Positions 51,623 to 62,299 of a stretch of 64,000 nt of DNA are shown here, piece by piece. Position 1 is the stretch's first letter. Every line of letters starts with the position of its first letter. A program made the position numbers and the translations under genes. The notes below the pieces were generated by a model. That model was not told where the DNA came from. It worked only from the letters and a program-made list of their open reading frames with translations, and made no database searches. Source of the DNA: Bryobacter sp. (GTDB lineage: Bacteria > Acidobacteriota > Terriglobia > Bryobacterales > Bryobacteraceae); the NCBI GenBank assembly GCA_022843605.1, contig JALHNI010000004.1:46126-110125 (forward strand), given 5' to 3'.

Positions 51623-53320
51623 TTAGATGCCCGCCTTCACTAACGCAATCGCTTCGCTCAACAAAGCGTCCTGCGACTTCTTGCCCTTGCGCTCGCTTAC
51701 TTCCACTTTGCCCTCGGCCAGCTTCTTGCCGACCGTGATGCGCCAGGGAATGCCGACTAACTCCGCGTCCTTGAACTTCACGCCCGCACGCTCTTCGCGG
51801 TCATCCAGCACCGCATCGAGGCCAGCCTTCTTGGCCTCTTCGTAGAGCGCCTGCGCCGCCTCTTTCTGGGCCGCATCGGCAATGTTAACCGGCGTAATCA
51901 CCACGTCGAAAGGCGCAATCGAGGCCGGCATGACGATGCCGTCCTTGTCGTGATAAAGCTCGACGGCGGCGCACAGAATGCGCTCGACGCCGATGCCGTA
52001 GGAGCCCATGATGACCGTAACTTCTTCGCCTTCGGCATTCAAAACACTCAGGCCCATCGCCTTTGAGTACTTATACCCAAGCTTGAAGATATGGCCGATC
52101 TCGACAGCCTTGTAGACATCGATCGGCGCACCGGTAATGACGTCCGTGTCGCCCGCCACCACCTGGCGGATATCGGCGTAAGTCGCCTTGAAGTCTTTGC
52201 CAGGGGTGACATTCTTCAGGTGATAGTCGTCTTTGTTGGCGCCGCAGATCATGTTGCGGCGGCCTTCCAGCGCCGCATCGGCGATGACGCGCATCTTCAC
52301 CCCGATGGGACCCAAGGATCCGGCATCGGCGCCCAGCCAACCGCGCATCTCGTCCGGCGTCGCGGGACGCAATTCCTTCGGCCCACCGATCGCCGCCGAA
52401 AACTTCGTCTCGCTCAACTGATGATCGCCGCGCAGCAACGCCATCACCGGCTGCCCGTCAGCGGCCATCACCAGCGACTTGATCTGTGACGTCTGCGGCA
52501 GCTTGGTGAACGCCGACACTTCGTCAATCGTCTTGAAGCCGGGCGTATGGAACTCCTCGGGTGTGAGGTCGCCCTCGGGGTCCGGCACAGCGGGAGGTTG
52601 CGGCTGCGAAACCGCCTTCTCCAAATTGGCCGCGTATCCGGTGGACGGACAATGCACGATGAAATCCTCGCCCGCATCCGTACGAACCATGAACTCGCTC
52701 GATTGCGAGCCACCCATCGCGCCCGAATCGGCTTCCACCGCGGCAAACTCAAGACCACAGCGCTTGAAGATCCGGCAGTAGGCTTCGTAGTGCTTGTCGT
52801 AAGCCGCATCCAGTCCCGCGGCGTCGATATCGAAGGAATACGAATCCTTCATGATGAACTGGCGTACACGCAGCAGGCCGGACTTGGGGCGAGGCTCGTC
52901 TCGGAACTTGGTCTGAATCTGGTACCAGATCTGCGGCAATTGGCGGTAACTGCGGACCTCGCCGCGCGCGACGGAGGTCATCACTTCCTCATGGGTCATG
53001 CCGAGGCAGAGGTCGTGGCCGTTGCGGTCCTTGAGGCGAAACATGTTCGCGCCCATGCCCGTCCAACGCCCGCTCTCCTGCCAGATCTCGGCCGGATTCA
53101 GCGCAGGCAGAAATAGTTCCTGTCCACCGATCCCGTCCATCTCTTCGCGAATGATCTTCTGGATCTTATTCAGGCTTCGTTGCGCCAGAAAGAGGTAATT
53201 GTAGAGACCAGCCGAAAGCTGGCGAATATAACCGGCTCGCAGCAGCAACTGGTGGCTGGCGACTTCGGCTTCCGCGGGGTTCTCCCGCAGGGTGGGAATG
53301 AAAAGTTGGCTCCAACGCAT
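51623..53320 (-). CDS. proS: Prolyl-tRNA synthetase
   Basis: 565 residues from ATG 53318-53320; the frame continues upstream without family features. Class II motifs: motif 1 region [28 protein letters not shown], motif 2 [26 protein letters not shown], motif 3 [11 protein letters not shown]. Between motifs 2 and 3 lies the editing insertion (INS) of the bacterial type. C-terminal anticodon-binding domain with [12 protein letters not shown] and [26 protein letters not shown]. Length agrees with bacterial ProS. Leads a four-gene operon. Confidence 0.95.
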   Translation of the reverse strand: MRWSQLFIPTLRENPAEAEVASHQLLLRAGYIRQLSAGLYNYLFLAQRSLNKIQKIIREEMDGIGGQELFLPALNPAEIWQESGRWTGMGANMFRLKDRNGHDLCLGMTHEEVMTSVARGEVRSYRQLPQIWYQIQTKFRDEPRPKSGLLRVRQFIMKDSYSFDIDAAGLDAAYDKHYEAYCRIFKRCGLEFAAVEADSGAMGGSQSSEFMVRTDAGEDFIVHCPSTGYAANLEKAVSQPQPPAVPDPEGDLTPEEFHTPGFKTIDEVSAFTKLPQTSQIKSLVMAADGQPVMALLRGDHQLSETKFSAAIGGPKELRPATPDEMRGWLGADAGSLGPIGVKMRVIADAALEGRRNMICGANKDDYHLKNVTPGKDFKATYADIRQVVAGDTDVITGAPIDVYKAVEIGHIFKLGYKYSKAMGLSVLNAEGEEVTVIMGSYGIGVERILCAAVELYHDKDGIVMPASIAPFDVVITPVNIADAAQKEAAQALYEEAKKAGLDAVLDDREERAGVKFKDAELVGIPWRITVGKKLAEGKVEVSERKGKKSQDALLSEAIALVKAGI

Positions 53321-53425
53321 GGTGTTTGTGGGGAAACTTAGAGTGTATCTCACCGGATGCTGCCGCATCGGGTTCTGTAGGTCCTGGATCTTGGCGGATT
53401 CCGCCGCGGCCACTACACTGCCAGC

Positions 53426-53842
53426 ATGTCCGCGGTGTATCTGCCCTCCATAAAGTTTCCGCTGCTGTACGCCGTGGCGTCGATGGCTTGCGTCGTCATC
53501 ACCTTCGCTGACCTCCGCTGGGCACCGGTCACCGTCGCCTGCCTCGCCTTCTGTCTGCACCGTCTTTTGCTGCATTCTCAAAGCATTGAACTCACTCCCG
53601 CCGGTTTGGTCTCCCGAACGCTGTTCGGAGAAGCGCACCTGCCGTATCGCCAAATCTGCGCCATGAACTTCGCCTCTTTCACCGGTGACCTGCTGGTGGA
53701 ACGCCCTTGGGTGAAGGTCCGCATCCCGCGCCACTTCGCCCAAAGCGACGAGATCCGGCGCGCACTTTCGCTCGCGATTTGGGCCCACCGCGGCGGCGAG
53801 GTCCCCCCGGACTTCACCGGACCCAACACCGCCCTCGTCTAA
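53426..53842 (+). CDS. Small membrane protein with PH-like domain
   Basis: 138 residues: two hydrophobic helices ([21 protein letters not shown] and [18 protein letters not shown]) followed by a beta-rich domain ([41 protein letters not shown]). The layout recalls bacterial PH/bPH2 membrane proteins. No function known. Upstream sequence between proS and this gene holds both promoters (105 bp). Confidence 0.65.
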   Translation: MSAVYLPSIKFPLLYAVASMACVVITFADLRWAPVTVACLAFCLHRLLLHSQSIELTPAGLVSRTLFGEAHLPYRQICAMNFASFTGDLLVERPWVKVRIPRHFAQSDEIRRALSLAIWAHRGGEVPPDFTGPNTALV

Positions 53843-53858
53843 TTCAATCTACCTTTGG

Positions 53859-54476
53859 ATGCCCGTTTGGCGTCCAATAGGAAGAGTGGAAGCGATCTCA
53901 AAGTTTCGCTACTGGCCCAACTTGCCCCAGGTGGGAATGCTGGCATTTCTCGGCAGTCTCACCATGTTCTTCGGCTCCTTGATCTTTTCCTACGCCTGGG
54001 TGCTGCCGAATAACGTAGGCGCGCTGATTCAGGTGCCGGCCGCCCTCTGGCTCAGTACGCTATTGATCGCCGCCAGCGCCGCCACGCTGGCCACGGCTCG
54101 TTGGCACATCCGCCGTGGACGCATGGGCCTCTACCGCTACTGGATCGTGATCTCCATTGCCCTGGCCACCAGTTTTCTCATCAGCCAATTTGCCGCGTGC
54201 GCCGAACTTGAACGTCAAGGCGCTTTCGAAGCGCTAGCTGGTTTGCAGCGTGGCAACGTTTTTTACATTTTTGCCGGCTTCCATGGCCTGCACGTCTTCG
54301 GCGGCGTTGCGGCCCTGGTGTCGCTTCTTCGCAGCGTCCACGGCTGGATTGATGTCACCGAACAAGCCCTCCGCAAACAGCGCAACCGGGCCAGCATTGT
54401 CGCCATGTACTGGAACTTCGTGGCCATTAGCTGGGGCGTGCTCTTCGGGCTGCTGCTTTACTGGACCCGCCGATAA
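53859..54476 (+). CDS. Heme-copper oxidase subunit III-like protein
   Basis: 205 residues, five membrane helices, with NVFYIFAGFHGLHVFGGVAALVSLL (the strongest subunit III signature: FH.LHV.GG) and YWNFVAISWGVLFGLLLYW at the C-terminus. An in-frame GTG at 53886 has GGAAGA just before it and may be the true start. Subunit III stabilises the oxidase; subunits I and II are not in this window, so this may be an orphan or a NorE-like partner. The gene order small PH-like protein, subunit III, prepilin peptidase is uninterpreted. Confidence 0.78.
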   Translation: MPVWRPIGRVEAISKFRYWPNLPQVGMLAFLGSLTMFFGSLIFSYAWVLPNNVGALIQVPAALWLSTLLIAASAATLATARWHIRRGRMGLYRYWIVISIALATSFLISQFAACAELERQGAFEALAGLQRGNVFYIFAGFHGLHVFGGVAALVSLLRSVHGWIDVTEQALRKQRNRASIVAMYWNFVAISWGVLFGLLLYWTRR

Positions 54477-54494
54477 GTCTGCTAGCATTCCGAC

Positions 54495-55001
54495 GTGGCC
54501 TTCGCCTCCACCAGCGCACTCGTTATCGCCCTGATCGCCGCCGTTTGGGACTTGCGCTGGCGCCGCATCCCCAACTGGCTCACCATGGCCGGGCTCGCCT
54601 CGGGCATTGCTTGGCAAGTGACGCAGGGCTCACCGCGGGAAGCCGGCCTTGGCTGCCTACTGGCTATCGTGGTCTATCTGCCCCTGTGGCTGGTAGGCGG
54701 GCGCGGCGGCGGCGACCTGAAGCTGATGGCCGCCCTGGGAACTTGGCTCGGGCCCTCAGCCTGGATCCAAGTCTTCGTGCTAACCGCCATCATCGGAGCC
54801 CTGTGGGCACTCATCCTGGTGGTGGCGAAGCGGCGTCTGCTCTCCACGCTGCGGAACATCTTCGCCATCCTGCGTTCACTCATCGGAGGGCGTCGGCCCT
54901 CGCACCGGTTGAGCAGCGCGGACGCCATCAGCATGCCTCACGCGGCGATTGTGGCCTTGGCTATGCTCGTTTGGATGGCGGCGATGCGGCCCCTTCGCTA
55001 G
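54495..55001 (+). CDS. A24-family prepilin peptidase (CpaA-like)
   Basis: 168 residues, GTG start. Aspartyl-protease residues: Asp in AAVWDLRWRRIPNWLT (first, near 19) and Asp in GGRGGGDLKLMAALG (second, the GxGD motif). Hydrophobic helices fit a membrane A24A/CpaA peptidase without the N-terminal methylase domain. Such enzymes cut type IV pilin or Flp-pilin signal peptides. No pilin is visible in the window. It ends 4 bp inside the convergent larB. Confidence 0.82.
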   Translation: MAFASTSALVIALIAAVWDLRWRRIPNWLTMAGLASGIAWQVTQGSPREAGLGCLLAIVVYLPLWLVGGRGGGDLKLMAALGTWLGPSAWIQVFVLTAIIGALWALILVVAKRRLLSTLRNIFAILRSLIGGRRPSHRLSSADAISMPHAAIVALAMLVWMAAMRPLR

Positions 55002-55744
55002 ATCCGGTTGATCAGCGTCCCGACGTAGGCCGCGCCGAACCCGTTATCGATATTCACGACGGTCACATTGCTCGCGCAGCTATTCAGCATGCCCAGCAGC
55101 GAAGCCAAACCGTTGAAGTGCGCGCCATAGCCCACGCTCGTCGGCACGCCAATCACCGGGCACGATACCAGCCCACCCAGTACGCTGGGCAAAGCCGCTT
55201 CCATTCCCGCCACCGCGATACACAAGCGTGCTTCGCGAATTTTGTCGAGGTGCCCGAAAAGGCGGTGGATTCCGGCGACGCCCACATCGGAAATGGCCAG
55301 AACCTCGTTTCCCATCGTCTCGGCCACCAGACGCGCTTCTTCGGCGACCGGGATATCCGCCGTCCCCGCACAGACAATCGCCATTTTTCCCTTGCTCAGA
55401 ATCCGGCGGTCGCCCCAAACCCGCAGCACGCGAGAAGCCGGGTAATACTCCACGTCGGGCACTTCGCTCATTACCAGTTCGGCCGCCTCGCGCGACACCC
55501 GCGTCGCTAACACGTTTGGCGATTGCGTCCGCAGATTCTTGAAGATGCCCAGCAGATGCTCCGGCACCTTGCCTTCGCCGTAGATTACCTCCGGCATGCC
55601 ATGCCGCATCGCACGGTGATGGTCCACGACAGCGTAGCCCAGATTTTCGAACGGCAGGCCCTTCATGCGGTGCAAAGCGCTGTCGATATCGACGTCGCCA
55701 CCACGCACGCCTTCCAGCAATTCGCGGAGTTTCTCGGGGTTCAT
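54998..55744 (-). CDS. larB: Nickel-pincer cofactor biosynthesis protein LarB
   Basis: 248 residues. N-terminal LRELLEGVRGGDVDIDSALHRM and GKVPEHLLGIFKNL, then a PurE-like carboxylase domain: KMAIVCAGTADIPVAEEARLVAE, VVAGMEAALPSVLGGLVSCPVIGVPTSVGYG and VVNIDNGFGAAYVGTLI. LarB carboxylates and hydrolyses nicotinic acid adenine dinucleotide in the first step of the nickel-pincer cofactor of lactate racemase. LarC, LarE and LarA are not in this window. It is followed upstream by a DUF192 lipoprotein (9 bp between them). Confidence 0.92.
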   Translation of the reverse strand: MNPEKLRELLEGVRGGDVDIDSALHRMKGLPFENLGYAVVDHHRAMRHGMPEVIYGEGKVPEHLLGIFKNLRTQSPNVLATRVSREAAELVMSEVPDVEYYPASRVLRVWGDRRILSKGKMAIVCAGTADIPVAEEARLVAETMGNEVLAISDVGVAGIHRLFGHLDKIREARLCIAVAGMEAALPSVLGGLVSCPVIGVPTSVGYGAHFNGLASLLGMLNSCASNVTVVNIDNGFGAAYVGTLINRI

Positions 55745-55753
55745 TCAGTCTCC

Positions 55754-56209
55754 TTAAAGCGACACGCGCATGCCCGTCGTCAGCCCGTACTTCTCAGCCA
55801 TTCCGGCCGCCAGTTCCAGCACCACTTGCGCATTCTTCGATCCGCCGTACACCGGGCATTGGGTAGCGGTGGAATGAGGGCACGGCGGCGTGTTGGGCGA
55901 GATCTCGACAATGTTGCCTTGCTCGTCCATCCAGATAATATCCAGCGGGATCTTCACCTGGTACATCCAATAAGCGTACTTGCCGGGTGGCTTGTGCAAG
56001 AACAACATGCCCCGGTCAGGGTCCAGCTTTTCGCGAAACATCATCCCGCGCATGATGTCCTCCGGCAGAATTTTTACTTCCACCCGGACACGTTGGCCGC
56101 CCGGCATGGTGATCATACGCGTACCGATATCCTCGGGGCGCGTGGTGGGTTCACTGCAGGCGGTAAGAAAAACAAAAGCACTCAGAAGTGCCAAGCGGGA
56201 AAGCTGCAT
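55754..56209 (-). CDS. DUF192 lipoprotein
   Basis: 151 residues from ATG 56207-56209 with a lipobox (FVFLTACSEP) at the N-terminus. The body holds the DUF192 features: VEVKILPEDIMRGMMFREKL, GMLFLHKPPGKYAYWMYQVKIPLDIIWMDEQGNIVEI and VLELAAGMAEKYGL. The domain is a small beta barrel of unknown role, common in periplasmic proteins. It lies in the same strand and orientation as larB. It is divergent from the prenyltransferase with only 13 bp between starts. Confidence 0.87.
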   Translation of the reverse strand: MQLSRLALLSAFVFLTACSEPTTRPEDIGTRMITMPGGQRVRVEVKILPEDIMRGMMFREKLDPDRGMLFLHKPPGKYAYWMYQVKIPLDIIWMDEQGNIVEISPNTPPCPHSTATQCPVYGGSKNAQVVLELAAGMAEKYGLTTGMRVSL

Positions 56210-56222
56210 CGGATAATAACTA

Positions 56223-57139
<917 letters not shown>

Positions 57140-57143
<4 letters not shown>

Positions 57144-57667
57144 TCACTTCAACTGACCTGCTAGCAGCCGCGCGGCTGCCCCTCCTTGACCTCGGCCGCC
57201 GAGCCAACACAGTTCGCGAAAGCGCCCATGGCGATCGGGTCTACTTTGCTGCTCAACCGGCCCCCGCCCAGGAGCTCGACCTTTCCTCGTCGGCCTCCGT
57301 CGAGGAGATCGTCGCCGCTCTGATTGAGGCGCGTGCGCTAGCCCCGCTCAGCGTCGAACCGCGGGTTGCCGCCGCCAACGGTGACACCACGGGCGAAGCC
57401 GAAATTCGGCTCATCGCCCTGGCCCGGCTCGCCTTTCCAGGGGCGGTCCACATCCGCGCTAACTGGGCCGCTCTTTCTGATGCCGTCGCCCAGGTAGCCC
57501 TCCGCTTCGGCGCCGACGAACTCGCCGGTTTCCCCTCGGGGCTGGACCGCCGCGAAATCTGGCGCACCATCCGCGAAGCCGGCCGCGAACCCTATCCTTG
57601 CGACGATCTCTATCAGTCGGTGGATCTTCCCGAACCGCCAGCCAAGCTCCGAGTTTTGCCGGCCTGA
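57140..57667 (+). CDS. MqnE/MqnC-like protein lacking the radical-SAM core
   Basis: 175 residues from ATG 57140, overlapping the UbiA stop (ATGA). The N-terminal block LLDLGRRANTVRESAHGDRVYF and the C-terminal block TGEAEIRLIALARLAFPG.. HIRANWAALSDAVAQVALRFGADELAG look like the two ends of the aminofutalosine synthase/dehypoxanthine futalosine cyclase family, and REIWRTIREAGREPYPCDDLY matches its C-terminal tail. The stretch between them, which should hold the CxxxCxxC cluster and TIM barrel of about 200 residues, is replaced by about 40 residues (VEEIVAALIEARALAPL...). No Cys cluster exists in the protein. It is in frame and intact, so it may be a specialised non-catalytic relative. Confidence 0.75.
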
Positions 57668-57880
57668 GGCGGGCCGGTCACCAAGAACGAAAATTTTGTC
57701 AAACTCAACCGGGACAAGCACATCGGGCCGGATGGACCACGGCGCATGCCCGAAATCGTTGCCCGCGTGCGCGATCCTGTAGAAAGCAGGCCCCAAATGA
57801 GTGATCGAAAGGGGAAACCGAAATTGGCTTTGTTTCGTAGTGCCTCGCCAAACCACTCGAGGCTGGCGTTATGATCAAGC
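57668..57880 (+). other. Unexplained open intergenic stretch
   Basis: After the TGA at 57665-57667 the same frame stays open for 68 codons to a TGA at 57872-57874, encoding a basic peptide with segments such as NRDKHIGPDGPRRMPEI. No start or ribosome site is obvious. It may be a read-through tail, a remnant, or a dispersed repeat. It also contains the promoter of the gene at 57881. Confidence 0.3.
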
Positions 57881-60517
57881 ATGGTTCGCTTGGCTCTCGC
57901 CTGCCTGCTACTTCCCGGCCTGCATGCCGCCAGTTTTGCGCCCGTCCGCGCCATCTTTGAGAAAAGCTGTATCCACTGCCATTCGGGCGAAAGTCCCCGC
58001 GGGAAACTCAATCTCTCCTCAGCTAACGGGCTTCGCACCGAAAAGATTCTCGCCATGGTCACCGAGGGGAAAATGCCGCTGGGCGGTCCGCCGCTGAAGG
58101 CTAGCGAAGTCGATGCCATCCGCGCCTGGATCGCGGGGGGCTCCGTCTGGGAGGGTGAGGCCCTCTCCCCGCCCAAACAACAATTCTGGGCCTTTCGCTC
58201 TCCGGTGAAAGTCGCGCCGCCGGCCGGCGACCCGCATCCCATTGATGCCTTTCTTCGGCAGAAGCTGAGCGCCAAGGGACTCGACTTTTCGCCCCGCGCA
58301 GACCAACGCACCCTGATCCGCCGCCTGAGCTTTGACCTCACCGGCCTGCCCCCCGCCCCAGCCGACTACGCCCTCACTTACGAACAGGCCTCAGCCAAGT
58401 ATCTGGCTTCGCCCCACTTCGGCGAACGCTGGGGACGCCACTGGCTCGATGTCGTCCGCTTTGGCGAAACCGATGGCGGCGAACACAACTATGAGCGGCC
58501 CAACGCCTGGCCCTATCGCGACTACGTGATTCGCAGCTTCAATGAGGACCTCTCTTACCGCGACTTCATCCGAGAGCAGATCGCGGGCGACCTACTCGCC
58601 CCCGGTGATCCGCGCCGCGTCGCAGCCACCGGCTTCCTCGTGGCCGGCCCCTGGGATCAAGTGCAGGCCGAGATCAACAAGGACAAAGCCATGGCCATGA
58701 CCCAGCGGATGGATGAACTCGATGACATGGTCACCACCACCTTCCACACCTTTCAGGCCATGACCGTGAACTGTGCGCGCTGCCATGACCATAAGTTCGA
58801 CCCCATCCCCGCCCGCGACTACTACCGCCTGACCGCCGTCTTCGCCGGTGTAGGCTTCGGCAACCGCCGCGTCGCTGAAGAAGCCTCCATTGCCGAGTAT
58901 GAGTCGCGCATCAAGCCGCTGAAGGACTCCCTGGCCGCGTGGAAAGCCAAGCTGGGCGCCATTGAAGATCCTAAGCGCGTGGCGCTGCTGCGTGAGCGCT
59001 ACCAAGCCTATGACCGTCAGCACGAAAGCGAAGCGCTGCGCATGCCGCTGAACCCCATCTGGAATCGAAATCGCTTCTCTGAGGCCGCGGGCGAGCGCTA
59101 CCGCCTCGTCGTTACGGCCCACCGCGGCAAGCGCGCCCGTATCGAGCGCTTGCTGCTGCAGCCGGCCGGGATTGAACTGAAGGCCTTCACCAGCGCTCGC
59201 CCAGCCAGTGATGCCGAACCGCTGATCATTGATTTGGCCGGCAGCGGCAAGGTCCGCGAACTTACCTGGGCAACTGACTGGAACACCGGCAGCGGCGACG
59301 GTACCGTCAGCGTCTATCGTCTCGAAGCCGCGGGGCCTGACGGCAACTGGCATCCGGTCGCATCCTCACTCGATCACGCTCGCAGCGTTGAAATTTCGCT
59401 GCCCTCCGTCACGCCCGAAGAACAAACCGGCCTGCTCGATGCCGAACAGTTGGCTCAGCGCGAAAGCGTGCGACGCGAGATCGCCAGGGTCGAGGCCGCC
59501 ATCGCCGCCATCCCCGAACCCACCAAACTCTACGCGGCAGTGCCGAAGGCGTCCATCACGCCGTCGTTCGTGCTGGAGCGTGGCAGCGTCACCCAACCGC
59601 GCGAAGCCGTCGGTGCCGGCGCCATGACGGCCGTGCGTCAAATCAGCCTCGATGTTCCCGTCGCCGCCAACGACCGGGCTCGCCGCCTGGCCCTCGCCGA
59701 TTGGATCGCCAGCGAGAAGAACCCGCTCACCGCGCGCGTCATCGTCAACCGCGTCTGGTATCTGCACTTCGGCAACGGTCTCGTCAATACGCCGTCCGAC
59801 TTTGGCGTCAACGGCGATCGGCCCTCGCACCCCGAATTACTCGACTGGCTTGCTGTCAGTTTCATGGAGAATAACTGGAGCCTGAAGTGGCTGCACCGGA
59901 CCATCCTCTCGTCCCGCGCCTATCAGCAAACCAGCGCGCAGGTGCCCAGGGCTTTCGCCATTGATGCCGACAACCGCCTCTATTGGCGCATGCCATTGAA
60001 GCGCATGGACGCCGAAACGATCCGCGACTCGGTGCTCTTCCATGCCGGAAACCTCGACCTGCAGTCGCGTGGCGGTCCGGGCTTTGCATTGCAAAAGAAG
60101 GGCGACGCCGGATCCTACATTTACAAAGCGCTCGCCAACGACGGCCCGGCCGTTTGGAAGCGCGCCGTCTACCGCTTCAGCGTCCGCGGCGGCGAACGCA
60201 TCATGATGGACAGCTTTGACTGTCCTGATCCCGCCGTCGCCACGCCCCAACGCAGCGTTTCCAACACACCCGTTCAGGCCCTCACGCTGCTCAACAACGA
60301 CTTCATCCTCAGCCAGGCCGGCGCCGTCGCCCGGCGCGTGGAACGCGAAGCCGGCTCGGCCACTGCCGCCCAGATCGGCCATCTGTATCAACTGCTCTTC
60401 GGGCGCCTGCCCAGCACCAAGGAACAGGCCCTCGGCGCAAACTTCATCAAGAACAGCAATCTGGCGCTATACGCCCGTGCCCTCCTCAACACCAACGAGT
60501 TTCTGTATGTCCCCTAA
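57881..60517 (+). CDS. Planctomycete-type cytochrome-like DUF1549/DUF1553 protein
   Basis: 878 residues with a signal peptide (VRLALACLLLPGLHAAS). A PSCyt1-type domain with heme motif CIHCH (30-34) and DAIRAWIAGGS precedes DUF1549 (about 115-330: HPIDAFLRQKL, RLSFDLTGLPP, ERWGRHWLDVVRF) with a second heme-like CARCH (about 300), a carbohydrate-binding-like region (about 395-510), and DUF1553 (about 590-870: RRLALADWIASEKNPLTARVIVNRVW, SSRAYQQTS, TPVQALTLLNNDF). These large periplasmic proteins occur with DUF1501 partners in Planctomycetes and Acidobacteria. Function is unknown, perhaps redox-linked polysaccharide handling. Overlaps its partner by 11 bp. Confidence 0.92.
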   Translation: MVRLALACLLLPGLHAASFAPVRAIFEKSCIHCHSGESPRGKLNLSSANGLRTEKILAMVTEGKMPLGGPPLKASEVDAIRAWIAGGSVWEGEALSPPKQQFWAFRSPVKVAPPAGDPHPIDAFLRQKLSAKGLDFSPRADQRTLIRRLSFDLTGLPPAPADYALTYEQASAKYLASPHFGERWGRHWLDVVRFGETDGGEHNYERPNAWPYRDYVIRSFNEDLSYRDFIREQIAGDLLAPGDPRRVAATGFLVAGPWDQVQAEINKDKAMAMTQRMDELDDMVTTTFHTFQAMTVNCARCHDHKFDPIPARDYYRLTAVFAGVGFGNRRVAEEASIAEYESRIKPLKDSLAAWKAKLGAIEDPKRVALLRERYQAYDRQHESEALRMPLNPIWNRNRFSEAAGERYRLVVTAHRGKRARIERLLLQPAGIELKAFTSARPASDAEPLIIDLAGSGKVRELTWATDWNTGSGDGTVSVYRLEAAGPDGNWHPVASSLDHARSVEISLPSVTPEEQTGLLDAEQLAQRESVRREIARVEAAIAAIPEPTKLYAAVPKASITPSFVLERGSVTQPREAVGAGAMTAVRQISLDVPVAANDRARRLALADWIASEKNPLTARVIVNRVWYLHFGNGLVNTPSDFGVNGDRPSHPELLDWLAVSFMENNWSLKWLHRTILSSRAYQQTSAQVPRAFAIDADNRLYWRMPLKRMDAETIRDSVLFHAGNLDLQSRGGPGFALQKKGDAGSYIYKALANDGPAVWKRAVYRFSVRGGERIMMDSFDCPDPAVATPQRSVSNTPVQALTLLNNDFILSQAGAVARRVEREAGSATAAQIGHLYQLLFGRLPSTKEQALGANFIKNSNLALYARALLNTNEFLYVP

Positions 60518-61922
60518 ACATCAGCACAAGACTTACTCCCGGCGGGAAGCACTCTGGCAAGCCGGTGGAGGCTTGGCGGGCCTCGCGCTGACCCGGATGG
60601 AGGCCCGCGCGGCCCGTACGCGGTCACCCCAGCCGGACTTCACCCCCAAAGCGAAGAACATCATCATGGTGTTTTTGCCGGGCGGTTTTAGCGCCATTGA
60701 CTCATTCGACTACAAGCCCGACCTCGAAAAGTTCCACGGCCGCGAAACCAAAGGCGCTAACACCATCACGCCTTTCTTCGGTAAAAGGGGCACGGTGATG
60801 AAGTCGCCCTGGACCTTTAAGCCCCGCGGACAGAGCGGCAAAATGATCTCGGACCTGGTGCCGAACCTCGGCGCCCTCGCCGACGACATGACCTTTCTGC
60901 ACTCGATGGTCGCCCGCTCAAATGCCCACGGTCCGGCTCTCTTCCAGATGTCCACCGGCTTCATCTTCCAGGGCTTTCCGTCCATCGGCTCCTGGGTCAG
61001 CTATGGCCTTGGCAGTGAGAACGAAAACCTGCCGTCCTTCGTGGTTCTGCCTGACCGCCGCGGACTGCCGCCGTGCGGCGTCTCCAACTGGGGCAACGGC
61101 TTCCTGCCCGCCGCCCACCAGGGCGTCATCCTCGGTGACGAACGCCAGCCGATCGCTGACCTCACCCCGCCCTCTAGCGTCGCGCCGCGCCAACAGAAAG
61201 CCACCTACGACTTACTCACCGAACTCAACGAAGAGCATCTGCGCCAGAATCCAGGTGAGGACGCGCTCGTCGCGCGCATCAGGAGCTATGAACTTGCGGC
61301 CCGCATGCAGCTCAGTGCTCCCGATGTCACCGACATCCGCTCTGAATCGGCCGCTACTCGAGCTATGTACGGCCTCGATCATCCGGTCACCCGGGACTTT
61401 GGCTACAACTGCCTGATGGCCCGCCGCCTCGTCGAACGCGGCGTCCGCTGCGTCCAGCTCTACAACGGAGGCCACTTCGGCGAACCCCGTGTCAACTGGG
61501 ATGGACACGAGGACCTACGCACCAATCACGGTAAGAACGCCGCCATCCTGGATGCGCCGCTGGCGGCGCTGATTCGCGATTTGAAGCAGCGTGGCCTGTT
61601 AGCCGACACCCTGGTCGTCCTCACGACGGAGTTTGGCCGTTTGCCGATCAGCGAAGGGCTGGGAGAAGGCGGGCGGGACCACAATCCGGAAGGCTTTACG
61701 TCGGTCATGGTTGGGCCCGGCTTAAAAGGCGCTTACGCCCACGGCGCCACGGACGAGTTGGGGTACAAGGCGGTAGAGAATCCGGTCACCATCTACGATC
61801 AGCACGCCACCATCCTGCACCTGTTGGGGCTCGATCATCAGAGCCTGTCCTGGTACCACAATGGCTTGGCTCGCCGGCTCACCGACGTCCACGGTCATGT
61901 CATCAAACCGATTCTGGCTTAG
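60507..61922 (+). CDS. Tat-exported DUF1501 protein
   Basis: 471 residues from ATG 60507. A Tat signal is visible: YSRREALWQAGGGLAGLAL. The DUF1501 body has the alkaline-phosphatase/sulfatase-like fold: KNIIMVFLPGGFSAIDSFDYKP, FQMSTGFIFQGFPSIGSWVSYGLGSEN, LPSFVVLP, LADTLVVLTTEFGRLP, GGRDHNPEGFTSVMVGPGL and YDQHATILHLLGLDHQSL. The GGRDHN motif and TTEFGR hold metal-site residues. Partner of the preceding gene through an 11-bp overlap. Substrate is unknown. Confidence 0.92.
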   Translation: MSPKHQHKTYSRREALWQAGGGLAGLALTRMEARAARTRSPQPDFTPKAKNIIMVFLPGGFSAIDSFDYKPDLEKFHGRETKGANTITPFFGKRGTVMKSPWTFKPRGQSGKMISDLVPNLGALADDMTFLHSMVARSNAHGPALFQMSTGFIFQGFPSIGSWVSYGLGSENENLPSFVVLPDRRGLPPCGVSNWGNGFLPAAHQGVILGDERQPIADLTPPSSVAPRQQKATYDLLTELNEEHLRQNPGEDALVARIRSYELAARMQLSAPDVTDIRSESAATRAMYGLDHPVTRDFGYNCLMARRLVERGVRCVQLYNGGHFGEPRVNWDGHEDLRTNHGKNAAILDAPLAALIRDLKQRGLLADTLVVLTTEFGRLPISEGLGEGGRDHNPEGFTSVMVGPGLKGAYAHGATDELGYKAVENPVTIYDQHATILHLLGLDHQSLSWYHNGLARRLTDVHGHVIKPILA

Positions 61923-62299
61923 GCGGCACGAGCCGCAGTGTCCACGGCGTTCAGTGCGCGTTCGAGGTCCGGCAGCGAGAGCGTAACCAACGTCTTGTCC
62001 ATGTCTTCCCAAGTGCGCAGCATGATGCGCAGGTGAGCGGTGGCCAAGCGCATGCACCATGGATCAGTCAGCGGAACGCCGCTGGACTTCGACAGTTCCA
62101 GCAGCAGCGGATGCGGCAGAGCAATCACCTTTTCCTGCACTTCGTCGCCGGAGCGCAGTTCAAACTTCACGTCAACCGTATCCGCGTGGCGAATCGAGAT
62201 ACCGGTCTGCAGCCAACGGAACTCCACCTGCCACTCGCGGTGGAACGGGTCAGCGGCTTTGAAATGGCGGCTATTGAAGTGAGAGGTCGTCTCGGTCAT
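61919..62299 (-). CDS. Small protein of unknown function near ftsZ
   Basis: 126 residues, all soluble. The segment HREWQVEFRWLQTGISIRHADTVDVKFELRSGDEVQEKVIALPHPLLLELS is beta-rich, followed by two helices (PWCMRLATAHLRIMLRTWEDM, LPDLERALNAVD). No known family. It lies 25 bp from ftsZ on the same strand and may be co-transcribed with it. It overlaps the end of the DUF1501 gene by 4 bp. A hairpin covers its ribosome site. Confidence 0.65.
   Translation of the reverse strand: MTETTSHFNSRHFKAADPFHREWQVEFRWLQTGISIRHADTVDVKFELRSGDEVQEKVIALPHPLLLELSKSSGVPLTDPWCMRLATAHLRIMLRTWEDMDKTLVTLSLPDLERALNAVDTAARAA

Noticed and set aside
57338..57856. Minus-strand frame of 172 codons opposite the MqnE/C-like gene
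   Set aside because: Antisense to a gene coupled with UbiA; no known motif.
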